Shown: piece by piece, positions 48,591 to 60,010 of the stretch
Layout: each line of letters starts with the position of its first letter
Position numbering within the stretch: position 1 is the first letter of the stretch
Source: Liolophura sinensis
Taxonomy: Eukaryota; Mollusca; Polyplacophora; Chitonida; Chitonidae
Direction: 5' to 3'
Length of the DNA: 64,000 nucleotides
Assembly: GCF_032854445.1 (NCBI RefSeq)
Contig: NC_088306.1
Location: 21,673,764 to 21,737,763, forward strand
Notes under the pieces: model-generated
What the model saw: only the letters and a program-made list of their open reading frames with translations
Database searches by the model: none
Told to the model about the DNA's origin: nothing
Program-made: the position numbers and the translations under genes

Positions 48591-48780
48591 CGCGCTGATT
48601 GTGTGATCACACGTGACAACGCCGAGATCTCGTTGTTTACATGAGTGTGTGAGTTCATGCATATTACGTCACCGTAATGGCGGCTGCGGAGATTGCATAA
48701 TACACACCTACAGCTCCAGACTGCCTCTCTCAATAAAGGCCAAGCTTTCTCCCCCATGCACACAATAATCAATACAAGTT
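48590..48780. promoter_or_regulatory. candidate conserved regulatory element
   Basis: Dense motifs without repeats: TGTTTAC (Fox-like), ATGCATATTACGTCA (POU/CRE-like), AATGGCGGCTG (YY1-like), ATTGCATAAT (C/EBP-like) and CAATAAAGG. It sits just upstream of the candidate first exon at 48980-49083. Confidence 0.35.
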
Positions 48781-48959
48781 TCTACCATTTTTTTCTCCCT
48801 CTCTCGTCTCGTCTTTGTTTGCTCCCAGCTGACTTGGCATCGTTATCGACGTGGTCTTGAATTAGAATTTAGCCTCCAAAGTTATTCTTTCCCTGTGTGT
48901 GTAATTTTTTTTTCTTGCTCTTCCTCTTCTTCCCGCCGTCTTGACGAGCCGGTTATAAC

Positions 48960-49083
48960 GATTACGTCACTATAGCTCTGTCTAGGGCCATTCGTCTGGG
49001 GTAGATCCGGACATTTCTTGTCTAGCCGCTGAGATTTTTGCCGACAAAGAGACACACCTGAAAGCCTACATACACAGTCAACA
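48960..49083 (+). other. candidate non-coding first exon with splice donor
   Basis: A CRE-like GATTACGTCACTATAG at about 48960-48975 is followed by a GC-balanced stretch ending in CAACAG|GTAAGAAAC, a near-consensus donor at 49083/49084. No coding start with a good frame is present, so this would be a 5' UTR exon of an unidentified plus-strand transcript. Confidence 0.3.
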
Positions 49084-50202
49084 GGTAAGAAACTATGTAT
49101 ATTTTACATCCGCATACGTTAACTCCACAATCTTCATTGTCGCACGGTTGTGAGGACGACCGCGTCGATGGACGGCTCTTTTCAGTCTCATAAATCAATC
49201 AATCAATCGATGAATCAATGCGTAGCCCTGTAAGAGAGGACAACAATTAACTTGGTTTGTGTTCTACGTTGCAAGTTGCGTGGTATTAAGTGATTATTGT
49301 GTGTCGTGCCGCACGAGTAACGCATAACCCATATCGCAAACCGTATGGCACTGCACAGCTCTGTACACAACTCAGCGGCAGTCATATACACGATTCCCAT
49401 CGTCTACTAGTGTGATCATGTATTACCCGCAAACCTCCCTTCGTGCGTAACTGTGCTCATCAACTCCACACGCCCCCCCCCCCCCCCCCCAACCAATTTG
49501 CCCATCCCATCCCTTCTATTAACAACCAAGGTCACGATAGACAGTTATAACAGTTAAATTCGCCTCAGCCAGCGTAGTAGTCAGGCTACAGGAGAAGATG
49601 GATAGCATCAACTGACATACACATACAAGTTACACGTGTCCTATAGCTCCTTTGAGCACATTCGCATGCCTGAATTCTCAATTTAAAGAAAATATTTAGT
49701 GAAATAATTTTATAAATTAATGGTTATCTCAGGATATCCATTTAAATATACAGCATCATTCATTCATGTTAATTGAAGGGGCTTATCACAAACTGGTCTA
49801 TGACCATCTCCCTGCATAGTGTACATCATCTTTTCATATTTATTTCTAAGCAAATCCTTTCTGAGTGTAACACAATCCCTGTTACACCACAAAACCTGCT
49901 TAAAGAAATATTATCTTTTCTTACTTACTTGAGGATGATGAACCAGTAACAGTAACATTTCTAAAATATTTCAGCTAAACAAGTTTGCTTGGGGCCATGT
50001 CTCACAAACTCGTACCTCACTCAATCTGCTTTCATCATCATTATTTCACAAGGTAATTAAATATTTAGAATTATCCGACCCGAAATCATAATTGCAATTA
50101 TAAGCCATGCTCCTATCCGGGAAGGGAGTAATTACGCAATTTATTCTTCATTTTTCAACTTCAAATTAAAGGTACAAAATACCAGACTAAAAGCAGATGA
50201 AC
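49084..50202. other. intergenic or intronic, no gene recognised
   Basis: Contains a C-homopolymer (about 49472-49490) and (AATC)n at about 49194-49210. Confidence 0.4.
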
Positions 50203-50284
50203 AACCAGTGAAATCCGCAGTGTCATTTCTATTCTATCGTTCTGTTCTAATTGTTCATGTAAATGCTTAAATAATAGCAGCTTC
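50203..50284 (+). repeat. dispersed repeat B fragment
   Basis: AACCAGTGAAATCCGCAGTG, TTCATGTAAATGCTTAAATA, ATAGCAGCTTC. Confidence 0.65.
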
Positions 50285-50692
50285 GACGCTTCTTGATGTT
50301 AACAACTTATTTGACCTCACTGGTCAAATTATCCCCTCTATCTTGGATCTTTATACGTAAATTTCTTCCTTGAAGTTTCATATTTTGTTATGCATGTGAA
50401 TAGCTGTACAGTCAAAAGTTTCATCACCATTTGATGTGGGCTATGCTTTTTTATAGTACAAAATAGAGAAGTCTTCCTGCTGGACATTATTCCCGCCTTG
50501 TATTCCAGATGAAAAATCGGCATATGTATAATACGCTTCAATCAATCAATCAATCAATAAAAAATAAATATTTTTTTAGATAGTTTAATATGATCGTTAA
50601 TAAACGATGATATAATTTTTTGGATTTTTTTCTGACCCCAACCTAACAACAAAAGGTAAAGTTTCAAACTGACACTCTGGTGTGAAAGAATC

Positions 50693-50938
50693 TTAGCTCA
50701 GCCCTCTTGGCAATCCTGACGTAAACACAGAGCTCTCCAATGTTGGCCCGGTGAACGGATAAAACATAATTTTGTTCTCATGGCGGAACAATCTCCCAAG
50801 TTTGATCCATGTGATGCCCTTGAGAATGGGATCCCGATTGGCTGTGTGGACTTTGCCTGTGTATACGGGGCGGAAACTCTGCATGGTTGACTCTGTTGAA
50901 AGTGTATACTGTTTGCATATAACATTGAAATTATTCAC
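50693..50938 (-). other. possible exon or gene fragment, unidentified
   Basis: The minus-strand frame ends in a stop at about 50695 and reads as an ordinary globular sequence (for example RPVYTGKVHTANRDPILKG and LGRLFRHENKIMFYPFTGP). Base composition is more balanced than in the flanks, and a CAAACAG acceptor-like site lies inside the frame, about 30 bp below its upstream end. I do not recognise the family. It could be a terminal exon, a pseudogene or chance. Confidence 0.25.
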
Positions 50939-51288
50939 GGACTATTCATAGGTTTGGAATTCGAAGTGGATGTCATGCCTAGATTATCAACTGTCTACAA
51001 GCGACTTTGCTGTAAGTTTCTAAAATTTGACAGCGAGTATAACGCTCTGCTTGGCAAATATGTACAGAGCGTTAAGGAGATCGAGTGGTCTGTGTCACGA
51101 CTGTGTATCTAATTCCCACTAACCCTGGGGTACATCGACACGTGATGATGCTTTCAGTCTAAGTCAAACTAAGATAACTATATTTGTATCTGACCTTGGC
51201 ATTATTCATGGGTTTTTTTTTTATATGAGACTGTAGTTTGAGTTTAGAATTGGATTTGATGCATAGAAAATCTGCTGTCTTAATTTCC
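50939..51288. other. intergenic, no gene recognised
   Basis: No coding or repeat feature recognised. Confidence 0.4.
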
Positions 51289-51480
51289 TGTATCATTAAA
51301 AAATGACGACTGCCTCTCTCCCGCTTGTTACCAATTTTATTTAATGTTCAAATATATTATTTCGTACAATTTCTTTTGGGGAACTGGTGTTTTGGAAAAC
51401 ATTTGGAAATTTGCCTGACGATGATCGATTTGGAACTCCCCTTTACGGTTTATGCGTGTAACCGAGAGGTACATATGATT
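51289..51480 (+). repeat. dispersed repeat C copy, diverged
   Basis: TATCATTAAAAAATGACGAC, TTTTGGGGAACTGGTGTTTT, GATGATCGATTTGGAACTCC. Confidence 0.6.
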
Positions 51481-51741
51481 GTCAAGCCTGACGCTCATAT
51501 ACATGGCTACAGGCGATGCTGTGGCTAAAATATAAAACGTAATTTTAAGCATATGAAAATTATCTTTAGAGATGCCATATTCTGTGTGTGTTTTTTTTAC
51601 ACATAAATATACGGAAAAGTTGTAGTCAAAGCGCATTTTTAGACACATATTTTTGATTAAGGACATTTTATAAATTAGCATACAGTCAAACTCCTGGGAT
51701 GCAATACTCCAAAAGTGACGGTTAGCCGTAATCATTAAGAC

Positions 51742-51958
51742 AACTCATCATCACTGTCATCATCAACACGCTACCATCGTCACTGTCATCACCAACACGC
51801 TATCATCGTCACTGTCATCATTAACACGCTACTATCATCACTGTCATCATCAACACGCTATCATCGTCACTGTCATCATTAACACGCTACTATCATCACT
51901 GTCATCATCAACACGCTACCATCGTCACTGTCATCATTAACACGGTACCATCATTACT
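51742..51958. repeat. 29-bp minisatellite, about 7 units
   Basis: Units run AACACGCTATCATCGTCACT then GTCATCATT, with alternating variants. Variants ATCATC, ACCATC and ACTATC recur in an ordered way, which suggests duplication of unit pairs. Confidence 0.9.
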
Positions 51959-52068
51959 GTGATTTACTTAGCCTATACCATTCATCAACAATATACATTT
52001 ATATGCATCCTCATCAAGATTACAAGGAAAGTATTATCTCCAGAGTTGAAAAAGAAGAATCTGCAAAC

Positions 52069-52249
52069 TCACACAATATTGCTGTTATACGTTCACACAA
52101 TATTGCTGTTATGTGTTCACACAATATTGCTGTTATGTGTTCACACAATATTGCTGTTCTGCGTTCACACAATATTGCTGTTATGTGTTCACACAATATT
52201 GCTGTTATGTGTTCAACCAATATTGCTGTTATGTGTTCACATAATTTTG
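52069..52249. repeat. 24-bp minisatellite, 7-8 units
   Basis: Unit ACACAATATTGCTGTTATGT then GTTC. The 24-bp period keeps frames open on both strands (8-residue repeats such as HNIAVMCS). There are no spacers, so it is not a CRISPR array. Confidence 0.93.
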
Positions 52250-52794
52250 GCTGAAATATAAGAAATGACGAATAAAAATTTAAAGTTGGGCAGCTTACAC
52301 AGATTGAAAGAAAAAAATCTGCAAAGTTAAAAAATGTCTCTGTTTCTTAAAGAGGAATTAATAATACCGTTAGAAACAATAGTCATCGAGAATGTCATCG
52401 AACAGCTGTTAATAGCTGTCCACTAATAATGCTACAGCTGGATACTGATGCATCTCGGTAATTTCGATGAACCAGGGGTTTAAGGAGTTTACAGGCCGTT
52501 CTAGTGAAACGTTTTATTACACACTCTTGCAAAATTCTACAGCTTTTTGTACATAAAGACCTTTAGTTGATTCTTAAATTATTTAAAAGTGAACAAATTT
52601 TAAAATGATGAGGAAAACATCATCGTTATAGCATCACCGTAAGCATCAACTGGAATACATACCGTCATCATCGTCATCGGTTTCATCGTCAGTATCTTCA
52701 TCTTCCTCATCATTCTCATCTTTATTATCACAACTAGCATACAAATGTATTAGTGTAATCATCTCCAGCACTCTCTAAACGCTAATTCTTACAC
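52250..52794. other. intergenic with TCATC-rich patch
   Basis: 52660-52730 is a low-complexity TCATC/TCATCN stretch; no gene recognised. Confidence 0.5.
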
Positions 52795-53009
52795 AAAGTC
52801 TGTTATCTGGGTGATGCTAGAACATATTCTGTTATTATAACATAACAATGTGTCATATTCAACATGATATCCTGTAAGTCTAATAGAAAATTTATGTTGA
52901 ATTGTTAGAATAGGTGTATTATATTTAACAGAATAATCTGCTACAATAACAGAATACACTCCAGCATCACTCAGAGACCAACTTTCCGTTCAAATATAAC
53001 ATATCATTC
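52795..53009. mobile_element. MITE-D copy 4
   Basis: AAAGTCTGTTATCTGGGTGA, ATGCTAGAACATATTCTGTT at left; GAATACACTCCAGCATCACT and CTTTCCGTTCAAATATAACA at right. The outer left terminus is lost. Confidence 0.78.
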
Positions 53010-53054
53010 TTTTGAGAGCAGGTTAAAGAAGCAAGTATAGGTTAAAAAAGTGAT

Positions 53055-53203
53055 ATTTATTTATTTATTTATTTGCTTTGTGTTTTACACCGTTCTCAAG
53101 AATATTTCACTTATACGACGTAGGCCAGCATTATGGTGGGAGGAAACCGGGCAGAGCCCGAGGAAAACCCACGACCATACGCAGGTTGCTGGAGACCTTC
53201 CAA
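53055..53203 (-). mobile_element. SINE-A, 3' half with long tail
   Basis: (ATTT)n tail, TTACACCGTTCTCAAGAATA, GGCCAGCATTATGGTGGGAG, GAAAACCCACGACCATACGC. Confidence 0.9.
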
Positions 53204-53500
53204 TTAATATTTACAATTACTAAGCAACATTGTATGTTACCATGTACGTAGTATCTTTAAACACATTTTTGTGAAAGCTATATCCTGTCTATGCGCGTAA
53301 TATTTTATATTTGTTTAAATCGAACAATTATACGGGCAGTCCAGATAAATCTTTGTCCATAGATTTAATAGAATGAAAATTAAATTAAAAGTTTGAGTGT
53401 TTTCAGGTGCTTATTATGCAAAACCATGAACATTTCCAAGTATTTCCTGTATACAGTTCGATATAGTAGTATGACCTCTACTATTCGTTTATTTATTTGA

Positions 53501-53645
53501 GTGGGCCTCCGTGGCTCAGTTGGTTAGCACGCTAGCGCAGCGTAATCACCCAGGAGTTTCTCACCAATGCGGTCGCTGTGAGTCCAGCTCATGCTGGCTT
53601 CCTCTCTGGTCGTACGTAGGAAGGTCCGCCAGCAACCTGCGGAGA
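53501..53645 (+). mobile_element. SINE-A, intact 5' half
   Basis: GTGGGCCTCCGTGGCTCAGT, TGGTTAGCACGCTAGCGCAG (A-box), GTGAGTCCAGCTCATGCTGG, AAGGTCCGCCAGCAACCTGC. Replaced after CTGCGGA by a segment with an inverted B-box-like GGATTCGAACC. Confidence 0.88.
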
Positions 53646-54164
53646 CAGCAGAACCTGGATTCGAACCTGCTACCTCATTGGTGATGGACTGTGACACTTT
53701 TGGCAGAAGCTATGAGCTTGGTCAAACATGCGAGGCACAATCAAAGTCTATATAACGTAGGGCTGATACGAACTACACAATTAAACCAGACAGTACCTTT
53801 ATGGATCATTTACGTCTCTGTCTACCCCGTGTACTCTGTCTATACACAATACCCCGCTTTCTATATATACTTGGCTCGCAAAATGATGGAACGTATATCA
53901 CGTGGTTCTCTTATCGAATTTAGCGGAATATATAGTTGGCTTGTCTGGATTTACAACAAAACTAATAACCATGGTAATAAGGTTACAGTCATTTGTCCAC
54001 AGTCTACGACATCTATCACACACGGCCAGCAAGCACGAGTTACCCCGATTGTTTAAGACAGGCTGAATTTGCTTATAATTTGTATATTTATATACATTAC
54101 ACTTGCATATACACTAAATGTATCACTCAATGTATTCCTTCTTTCGATTAAAGCGTTATTTCTG
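53646..54164. other. intergenic, no gene recognised
   Basis: A 121-codon frame (53691-54056) has no domain and starts in repeat-derived sequence; not supported. Confidence 0.4.
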
Positions 54165-54385
54165 AATCAGCCGATCAAGACGTTGACTTACAGGTTGCGG
54201 GTTCGAATCCATCTCTGGTGCTGGTTCGGTTGCGACTTTGAGTCAGGAGGGTAAGTCAGTAAATAGTGGTGGTTTAGCTCTAGTATCGCTACCTAGGTTT
54301 TCTCTTCTCACACACCTGAGAGCCGTCGTAAACAAAAATTTCTTGAATACTTTGCTAAGTTTACGCCAATCAGAAAACAAATAAC
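54165..54385 (+). mobile_element. tRNA-derived SINE, fourth type
   Basis: A perfect B-box GGTTCGAATCC (about 54198-54208) lies in GACTTACAGGTTGCGGG context; then TGGTGCTGGTTCGGTTGCGA and CCTGAGAGCCGTCGTAAACA. The A-box half is degraded. Confidence 0.55.
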
Positions 54386-55169
54386 CTGCATTTCGATGTT
54401 GTTTCATCATCTATTTAAGAAACAAAAGATTTCTTAAATAGGGAAGTAGGTAGATTTTTATTTTGTTCAAGACTGCATGCTATAAATGGATCCCTTTCTA
54501 GAGTACCCCAATGGTAATACAGCTTTTGTTGTTTGAAAGTACACGTCAGATACACACGGAAATTACTGTCGAGCTAGGTATACAGTTGCGGTTTCAGTTA
54601 ATATACTTTTCGTTTTCCCACGAATTATTTGAGTTGTGATATGTCCCTGTCTGCACCTTGTGCACGATAGATTTGTGAGGAACAAGGTAGAGATGTTTAC
54701 ACATTTTCATTTTTTGTATATTTGCTGATACTTTCTGTTCTTTAATGGATTTTGTCTAATAAAATATGCCCGACGCTTTTATCCATGCATTCATGCAGAT
54801 GCATTGGTTTTTCTGGGAACATATATGACTAGAATGTTTCAACAACGTTTATAAATTTATTTATTATTTTGATAATAAACGAAGGGAACGATCATTAAGG
54901 TCTGTCATTTTTATGTCTTAGTCACGGTCATCTAATGTTGAATGTTCAACTACATACGCTTCATGTACTTCATACCCCAGCGTTTCAGTGGACTATAATT
55001 TGAGATACTTTTCAAATATTGAAATGTGTCTGATTTTGAGGTAGAAAATTTCGTGAATCGTTCCTTTCTATAGTGCTGTAAATATCCTGAAATATAATTT
55101 GAGTATACCCTGGAAAACATGTGTCTTCCAAAGGACTGAAATATTCAGTGGGCCCTATCACGTATACAA
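54386..55169. other. intergenic, no gene recognised
   Basis: AT-rich, with no features beyond short palindromes. Confidence 0.4.
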
Positions 55170-55283
55170 AACTTGTGGATAGTTGTTGGTTTCCCTCGGG
55201 CTCCGCTTGGTTTCCTCTCACCATAATGCAGGCCGCCATCGTATAAATGAAATATGGCGTAATACACCAATCAAATAAATAAT
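55170..55283 (+). mobile_element. SINE-A, 3' fragment
   Basis: GTTGGTTTCCCTCGGGCTCC, CACCATAATGCAGGCCGCCA, then ATGGCGTAATACACCAATCA with the CTTGAGTACG part lost. Confidence 0.82.
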
Positions 55284-56014
55284 GATTGTATTATTTGAAT
55301 TTGTTTTGAAGAAAAAAACGGATGCATACAGAGATATACAGAGATGGTGCTATTTGGCTTCCATCATCAAGGCAAAATGTCCCTTTTTTTTCTTTTTTCG
55401 TATTGCTAGGGGTAGCTTTCAATATTCGTACCGGTACACGTCCACAATCAAAGTGACGATATATTATCGTAATCCCGTCAAACAAAACGTCACAGCATAG
55501 TGATACTTATTCCAAATGTAGCAATGGATATTTTAAATTTTGTGATGTATTCTCCTGGATCCACCATCGGGATTGAACCAGCGCGTTACCCCTTTCGGAG
55601 GTACTGTTTTCGCATACACTCCACTGTATATATCGCGATGAACTGCCCATTAAAAAAATATATATATATAAGAGCATTAACGATGAAAGCGCAAATCAAA
55701 TAAGCTATTATCCTATAACTTTTTCAACACTGTAAAATAGTTTCGGACGCATAGAAATAAAACCACATTTAGTGCGGCATCTTCTAATATTAAACCGAAA
55801 AAAAAACTAAAATTCAACTCCTCTACGACATTTAACGTTCAAATTATTTTTTCCTAAGACAAAAAACACTTTGTACAGCATGATTCTGTATGACAAGTTC
55901 TCTGATTTTAATGTATGTACGAAAAATATATGCAAATTCCGGGTATAGATGGTTTGGCATTTAACAAAATACGTTTAAAGGATATATACATAAAACGCTT
56001 CTTTTTAATTTCTA
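55284..56014. other. intergenic, no gene recognised
   Basis: AT-rich; poly-T and short TA runs; no gene. Confidence 0.4.
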
Positions 56015-56017
56015 AAT

Positions 56018-56320
56018 ATGAAGTAAAAGATGTCGTCTGACATATAAAAGTACAGAAAGTCTTCATAGCTTTCTTTTTTGAAGCGTAAAATTGGCTTTAA
56101 ACTACAGTTTTCTTAAGGCTGGAGCAGCCAGTCAAGACATTTTAGCCTGATGTGGTGTGGCCAACGGTAAAAGCTGCCAAAACAATTTTGTTGGTGGAGA
56201 GCCCCAAGTGGGGGCGCCATGCTAGTCCTGCCTTCCAGCATGTTCATCGATGACGTCTTTTCCGAATATTTCGGACCATTTACGGCAAATATGCATAAAT
56301 CACATGGGATATTGCAGGAA
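56018..56320 (-). repeat. dispersed repeat G copy
   Basis: Reverse complement shares GAAATATTCGG, GACGTCATCGATGAACAT and AACTGTAGTTTAAAGCCA with 39108-39415. Confidence 0.7.
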
Positions 56321-56653
56321 AAATATAAACACGTCTATTGAGAATTCAGAATTAAAAGTTCACTAATATACAGTTGCAGAATGTCCGAACAAAATGGCTG
56401 TGGGCTTACAGGTTTGTTCACGCCGCTCCTCCGAAACAACCAAAGTTATGTTAGTTATTGTCTACTAATTATAGATATGTTTGTTTGAGAGCGGCGTATA
56501 AAATAAATGAAGGAGGCTGTATACTTAATATGTAATACGAAAGACTGTACACAGCATATACATACGAATGAAGTGGAGAATTGCGCATATTTTTTATCTC
56601 ATAATTTGAAGAAATAATAATAATAAGAAGAAAAAAAAGCATAGGTAGTGAAA

Positions 56654-56752
56654 ACAGATCAGAGGCGACTGTGATAGTTGGCAAATGGTTGCATGTAGCG
56701 CGTGAAATGCCTCATCAGTTACGGTTTTATTTTAACTGTCCATTTAGATGCT
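56654..56752 (+). repeat. dispersed repeat B fragment
   Basis: GTGATAGTTGGCAAATGGTT, CAGTTACGGTTTTATTTTAA. Confidence 0.7.
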
Positions 56753-56964
56753 GTCTTACTTCTTTTCTTTAGATTCAGGTGTCTTCTTCAAATCCAAATC
56801 TAGATGTATCAGAGATTTCCTCTTTTTCTGAATTATGAATTTCAAATTGGCCATTTTTTATACATTGTTTATTTATTTGTGCAACTTTTAAACATATATA
56901 TGGACCACATTTTTATATACTGAGTTATTCTAAGACATGTATGATTTGGCCGGGATACAGACAA

Positions 56965-57790
56965 AATTCACAGCTGACAAAAAACCCATAATTAAAACAC
57001 CCATGGACAAAAAATCCACCCCTCACATGAAAAACGGACACCCACTTCCACCCCTCACATGAAAAACGGACACCCACTTCCACCCCTCACATGAAAACGG
57101 ACACCCACAAATCATAATCAAATGCACCGAAAAATTGTTTTAGATAGATATATAATGAAATTTAAACTTGTTAAATGAAATCATGACTGAACAGAATCGA
57201 TATATGTGTAAAATGGAATCAAAATATTTTTAATTCACCATAAATAAATTATTTAATAATTAATAAACTCATTTCAAAAAAGGACCCTTTTATTTCAACC
57301 AATTCAGTTCGTTCGCATGTTGATTGTGTATTTTTGTTGTACAAACAAGAACAATAATCAGAATAGACCAATCCATTGTCAAAGTTACAGAAATGTGAGT
57401 AAACGAAAAGGCTGAAAGGTGTTGAAAATCTAACTTTTAAATAATATAAACAGCCAAAATTCAGCTGAACTGTAGTAGTTACTAGTATTACATAAAGGTA
57501 GGTCTTTTTCACAGGGTTAATAATGGAATATACAATAAAATAAAAATAAAAACATTACCAATCTTGGTGCTAAATTTACCCATAAGGACTCTGTTTAGTC
57601 ACTACTTTATTTACTTTAGTTTAGATCTCATCATACATTTCCCTAAAATATTTTTTGATGGACTTGGTTATGGTTTGTGGGCGTTTTGTCAATTTTTGAT
57701 GCAAGAAGTGGACTTTTTATCCACGGGGGCTTTTTTTGTTCCAGGGTATTCTGACTGTGGGCTTTTTGTCCTGCGCACCTTTTGTCCTAC
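56965..57790. mobile_element. possible element with inverted GGACAAAAA-type ends
   Basis: The left end contains GACAAAAAACCCATAATTA and GGACAAAAAATCCACCCC. The right end has inverted forms GTGGACTTTTTATCCAC and GTGGGCTTTTTGTCC. The interior has no coding frame. The pairing is approximate. Confidence 0.3.
57015..57110. repeat. 32-bp minisatellite, 3 units
   Basis: Unit CCACCCCTCACATGAAAAAC then GGACACCCACTT, the third copy one A shorter. Confidence 0.9.
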
Positions 57791-58461
57791 ACCCGAGTTA
57801 GCTTAATATTACACACCCATGCCAAAAGTGCATAGACAAATGTCTATATATATTTATATAAATAATTTACGAAATAACGGTTTTGAGGTTTTTTTATCAT
57901 CTTGAAAAAGATTAACTCAGTTTGTCGTCATATCAATACAGACATGTATACATTCCTATGAATGCAAGCATGCACTTATGGAAGCCAGATAAGATCATCA
58001 TCGTTTCATCGCCCGACGATGGCCGTACCCGGCTTCCATATGCACTGCATGCAACGCAGTCTACAGACTATATCTGACCTATTTTCTTTGAAATTAACGC
58101 ATCACAACGCTGATTGTATATGCATCACGCGTTAATATGTATTTTTAAACTGTTCGATCACTACTGCATGTACTATATATAACGTTTTGGTTTAGGATTA
58201 GTGCTTCAGTGTGCAGATGGCAACCTGGTTGTTCTGAAATAAGCACCCATCTCTACAGACTGTACTGCCCATGTATTTTAATTAAGCTAGTGGATCTTGA
58301 ATGCATGCATATAGCCATCGCATTTTACTTGGCATGTATTTAGTGCACACGTCATTAAGATATCGAGATAAAAGTTAGGTATTGTAAAATACTTATCAGC
58401 TGAGATGTGCCATGAGTGCAACACAAATCATATGTTTACTATGAAATTCGTGCATCGTAAT
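57791..58461. other. intergenic, no gene recognised
   Basis: Unique sequence; no features recognised. Confidence 0.4.
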
Positions 58462-58675
58462 CCATGCGACGAAACAGATATTCATATACCAGCCGTCAAC
58501 CAACATGGACGTCACAAGTTCATGGTCAGGAGTAACAAGGTAAATCCGCTGGACGACGTTTAACACAAACAACCAAAGAACTAAGAAAATATATAAAGTA
58601 TACGAAATTATGTTAGGGCTTATGCAGAAAAGAAGTTAGCCGGTTTCAATGATGTTGGAAAGACGCAAGGAATGT
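58462..58675 (-). repeat. dispersed repeat C copy
   Basis: GCGACGAAACAGATATTCAT, ATACCAGCCGTCAACCAACA, AACCAAAGAACTAAGAAAAT, TCAATGATGTTGGAAAGACG. Confidence 0.8.
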
Positions 58676-59249
58676 TCTGTAGGGGACTTATGTAAAATCA
58701 GTATTCAGATCGTGTGTCATGCTAAGTTGTCGAGGATAAAATATGTATGTAAGGCCTACTCTGTATACGCCTGACTTTCCTCAGTCATTTAACATTAACA
58801 GTCATTTGCAATTATTACAGATTTTATACGTTTACAATAAGTGAATGTATCATGTATTGTGGTGCACCTATGTAACAATGTAAATAAGCTTATATATAAT
58901 AGATACTAATGGAAAGGGATACATGTTAATTTCAGGTGTCTCAATACAGCAATTCAGCTGAAGAAAATATGCAAATAGATGAAATGTTATCGCATTTATT
59001 TCTTCTATTAATATGTAAACTGTTTGAAAAGAGTGCAGTGTTAATTCCTATGGCATTTTTAAGTTATAAAGTTAAAATTTACACTGGAAATTCTCAACAT
59101 AGGTTGAAATTGATAATTTACAATGCGTGATACATTATAGAATCGGATGTAAAACAACAGATAAGAACAAATAAATCATACTCTATGAATAATTCGTATT
59201 GATTTATTTTAGGTAATAACTAATTCTAGATGAGATTACAGCTGCCAAC
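58676..59249. other. intergenic, no gene recognised
   Basis: AT-rich; a 64-codon frame at 58936-59130 has no domain. Confidence 0.4.
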
Positions 59250-60010
59250 ATGCCTGATGTCTGAAAGATCAGTGTGCCCTGGCACGTGCAGCTATGACGT
59301 CACCTGCCTCGTACATGGGTCAGGTCGACCCGCGTTTAATAAAAAAAAAAACAACTTTTGGAAATTTGCCGTACAAATTTAGCCTCGGGTTAAACGGGTG
59401 AAGGGTGACGCAAATATTTAAATATTCGCATCACTTTTTAAACAAATTAAAACCGATAGCATTTTTATACATTCGGAAATTCTCGTTTCCTCGCGATCCC
59501 GGATAGATTGTTCACTTACCGTTATTAGTTTAATCGCCATTTAATAAAGCCCTATTTCTGACATCCATTACCGAGAGAAATTAACATGATGTCGGTGTCA
59601 AGAGAGGCTTGGCTGAAAACAAGCCGAGCGCTGGGAGGTATGTGAATTATTTATGCCGTGGAAATGGATACTAAACCGATGCCATATATGACCAAAGGCG
59701 GCTTTGTCTGGTTGACAAGCTGTTTCTATCTAAAAGCCACCGCGATTTTCTAACAACAAAGCCCTCGTATGTAAGTCCCATAAATCTGAAGTAACCGTCT
59801 GTCTTGGTGACGCCATGGAAATCCGATTATATCACTGACAGACTATTACAACTGTATCAACAGAAATCATAAAGCGATTTTTCAGGCTTTTTCTAGCTTT
59901 TGGCCATTTCTATATCCGAGACACTAAATCTCAGACGCATTAAGGGTATTCAAGGCGTCCATGCATTTAAGACTCTATGTGTAAATAACGCCATCGTCTG
60001 AAATGAAAAT
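59250..60010. promoter_or_regulatory. candidate conserved non-coding region
   Basis: Repeat-free and compositionally distinct. Contains TGGCACGTGCAGC, a TGACGTCA CRE palindrome with CACCTG E-box (about 59294-59307), GGGTCAGGTCGACC nuclear-receptor-like half sites, and several TTTAATNNCC/TAATTTA-type AT cores. No frame of note. The regulatory role is inference. Confidence 0.3.

Noticed and set aside
52069-52249. Regular direct repeats resembling a CRISPR array
   Set aside because: The 24-bp units are contiguous with no spacers, and the genome is eukaryotic.
53501-53575. tRNA-like sequence with A-box and anticodon-like loop
   Set aside because: Belongs to the SINE-A head; the acceptor stem does not pair. 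The same applies to 36461, 38070, 54165 and 63586.
53691-54056. 121-codon plus-strand frame
   Set aside because: Starts in repeat-derived DNA, irregular composition, no domain.
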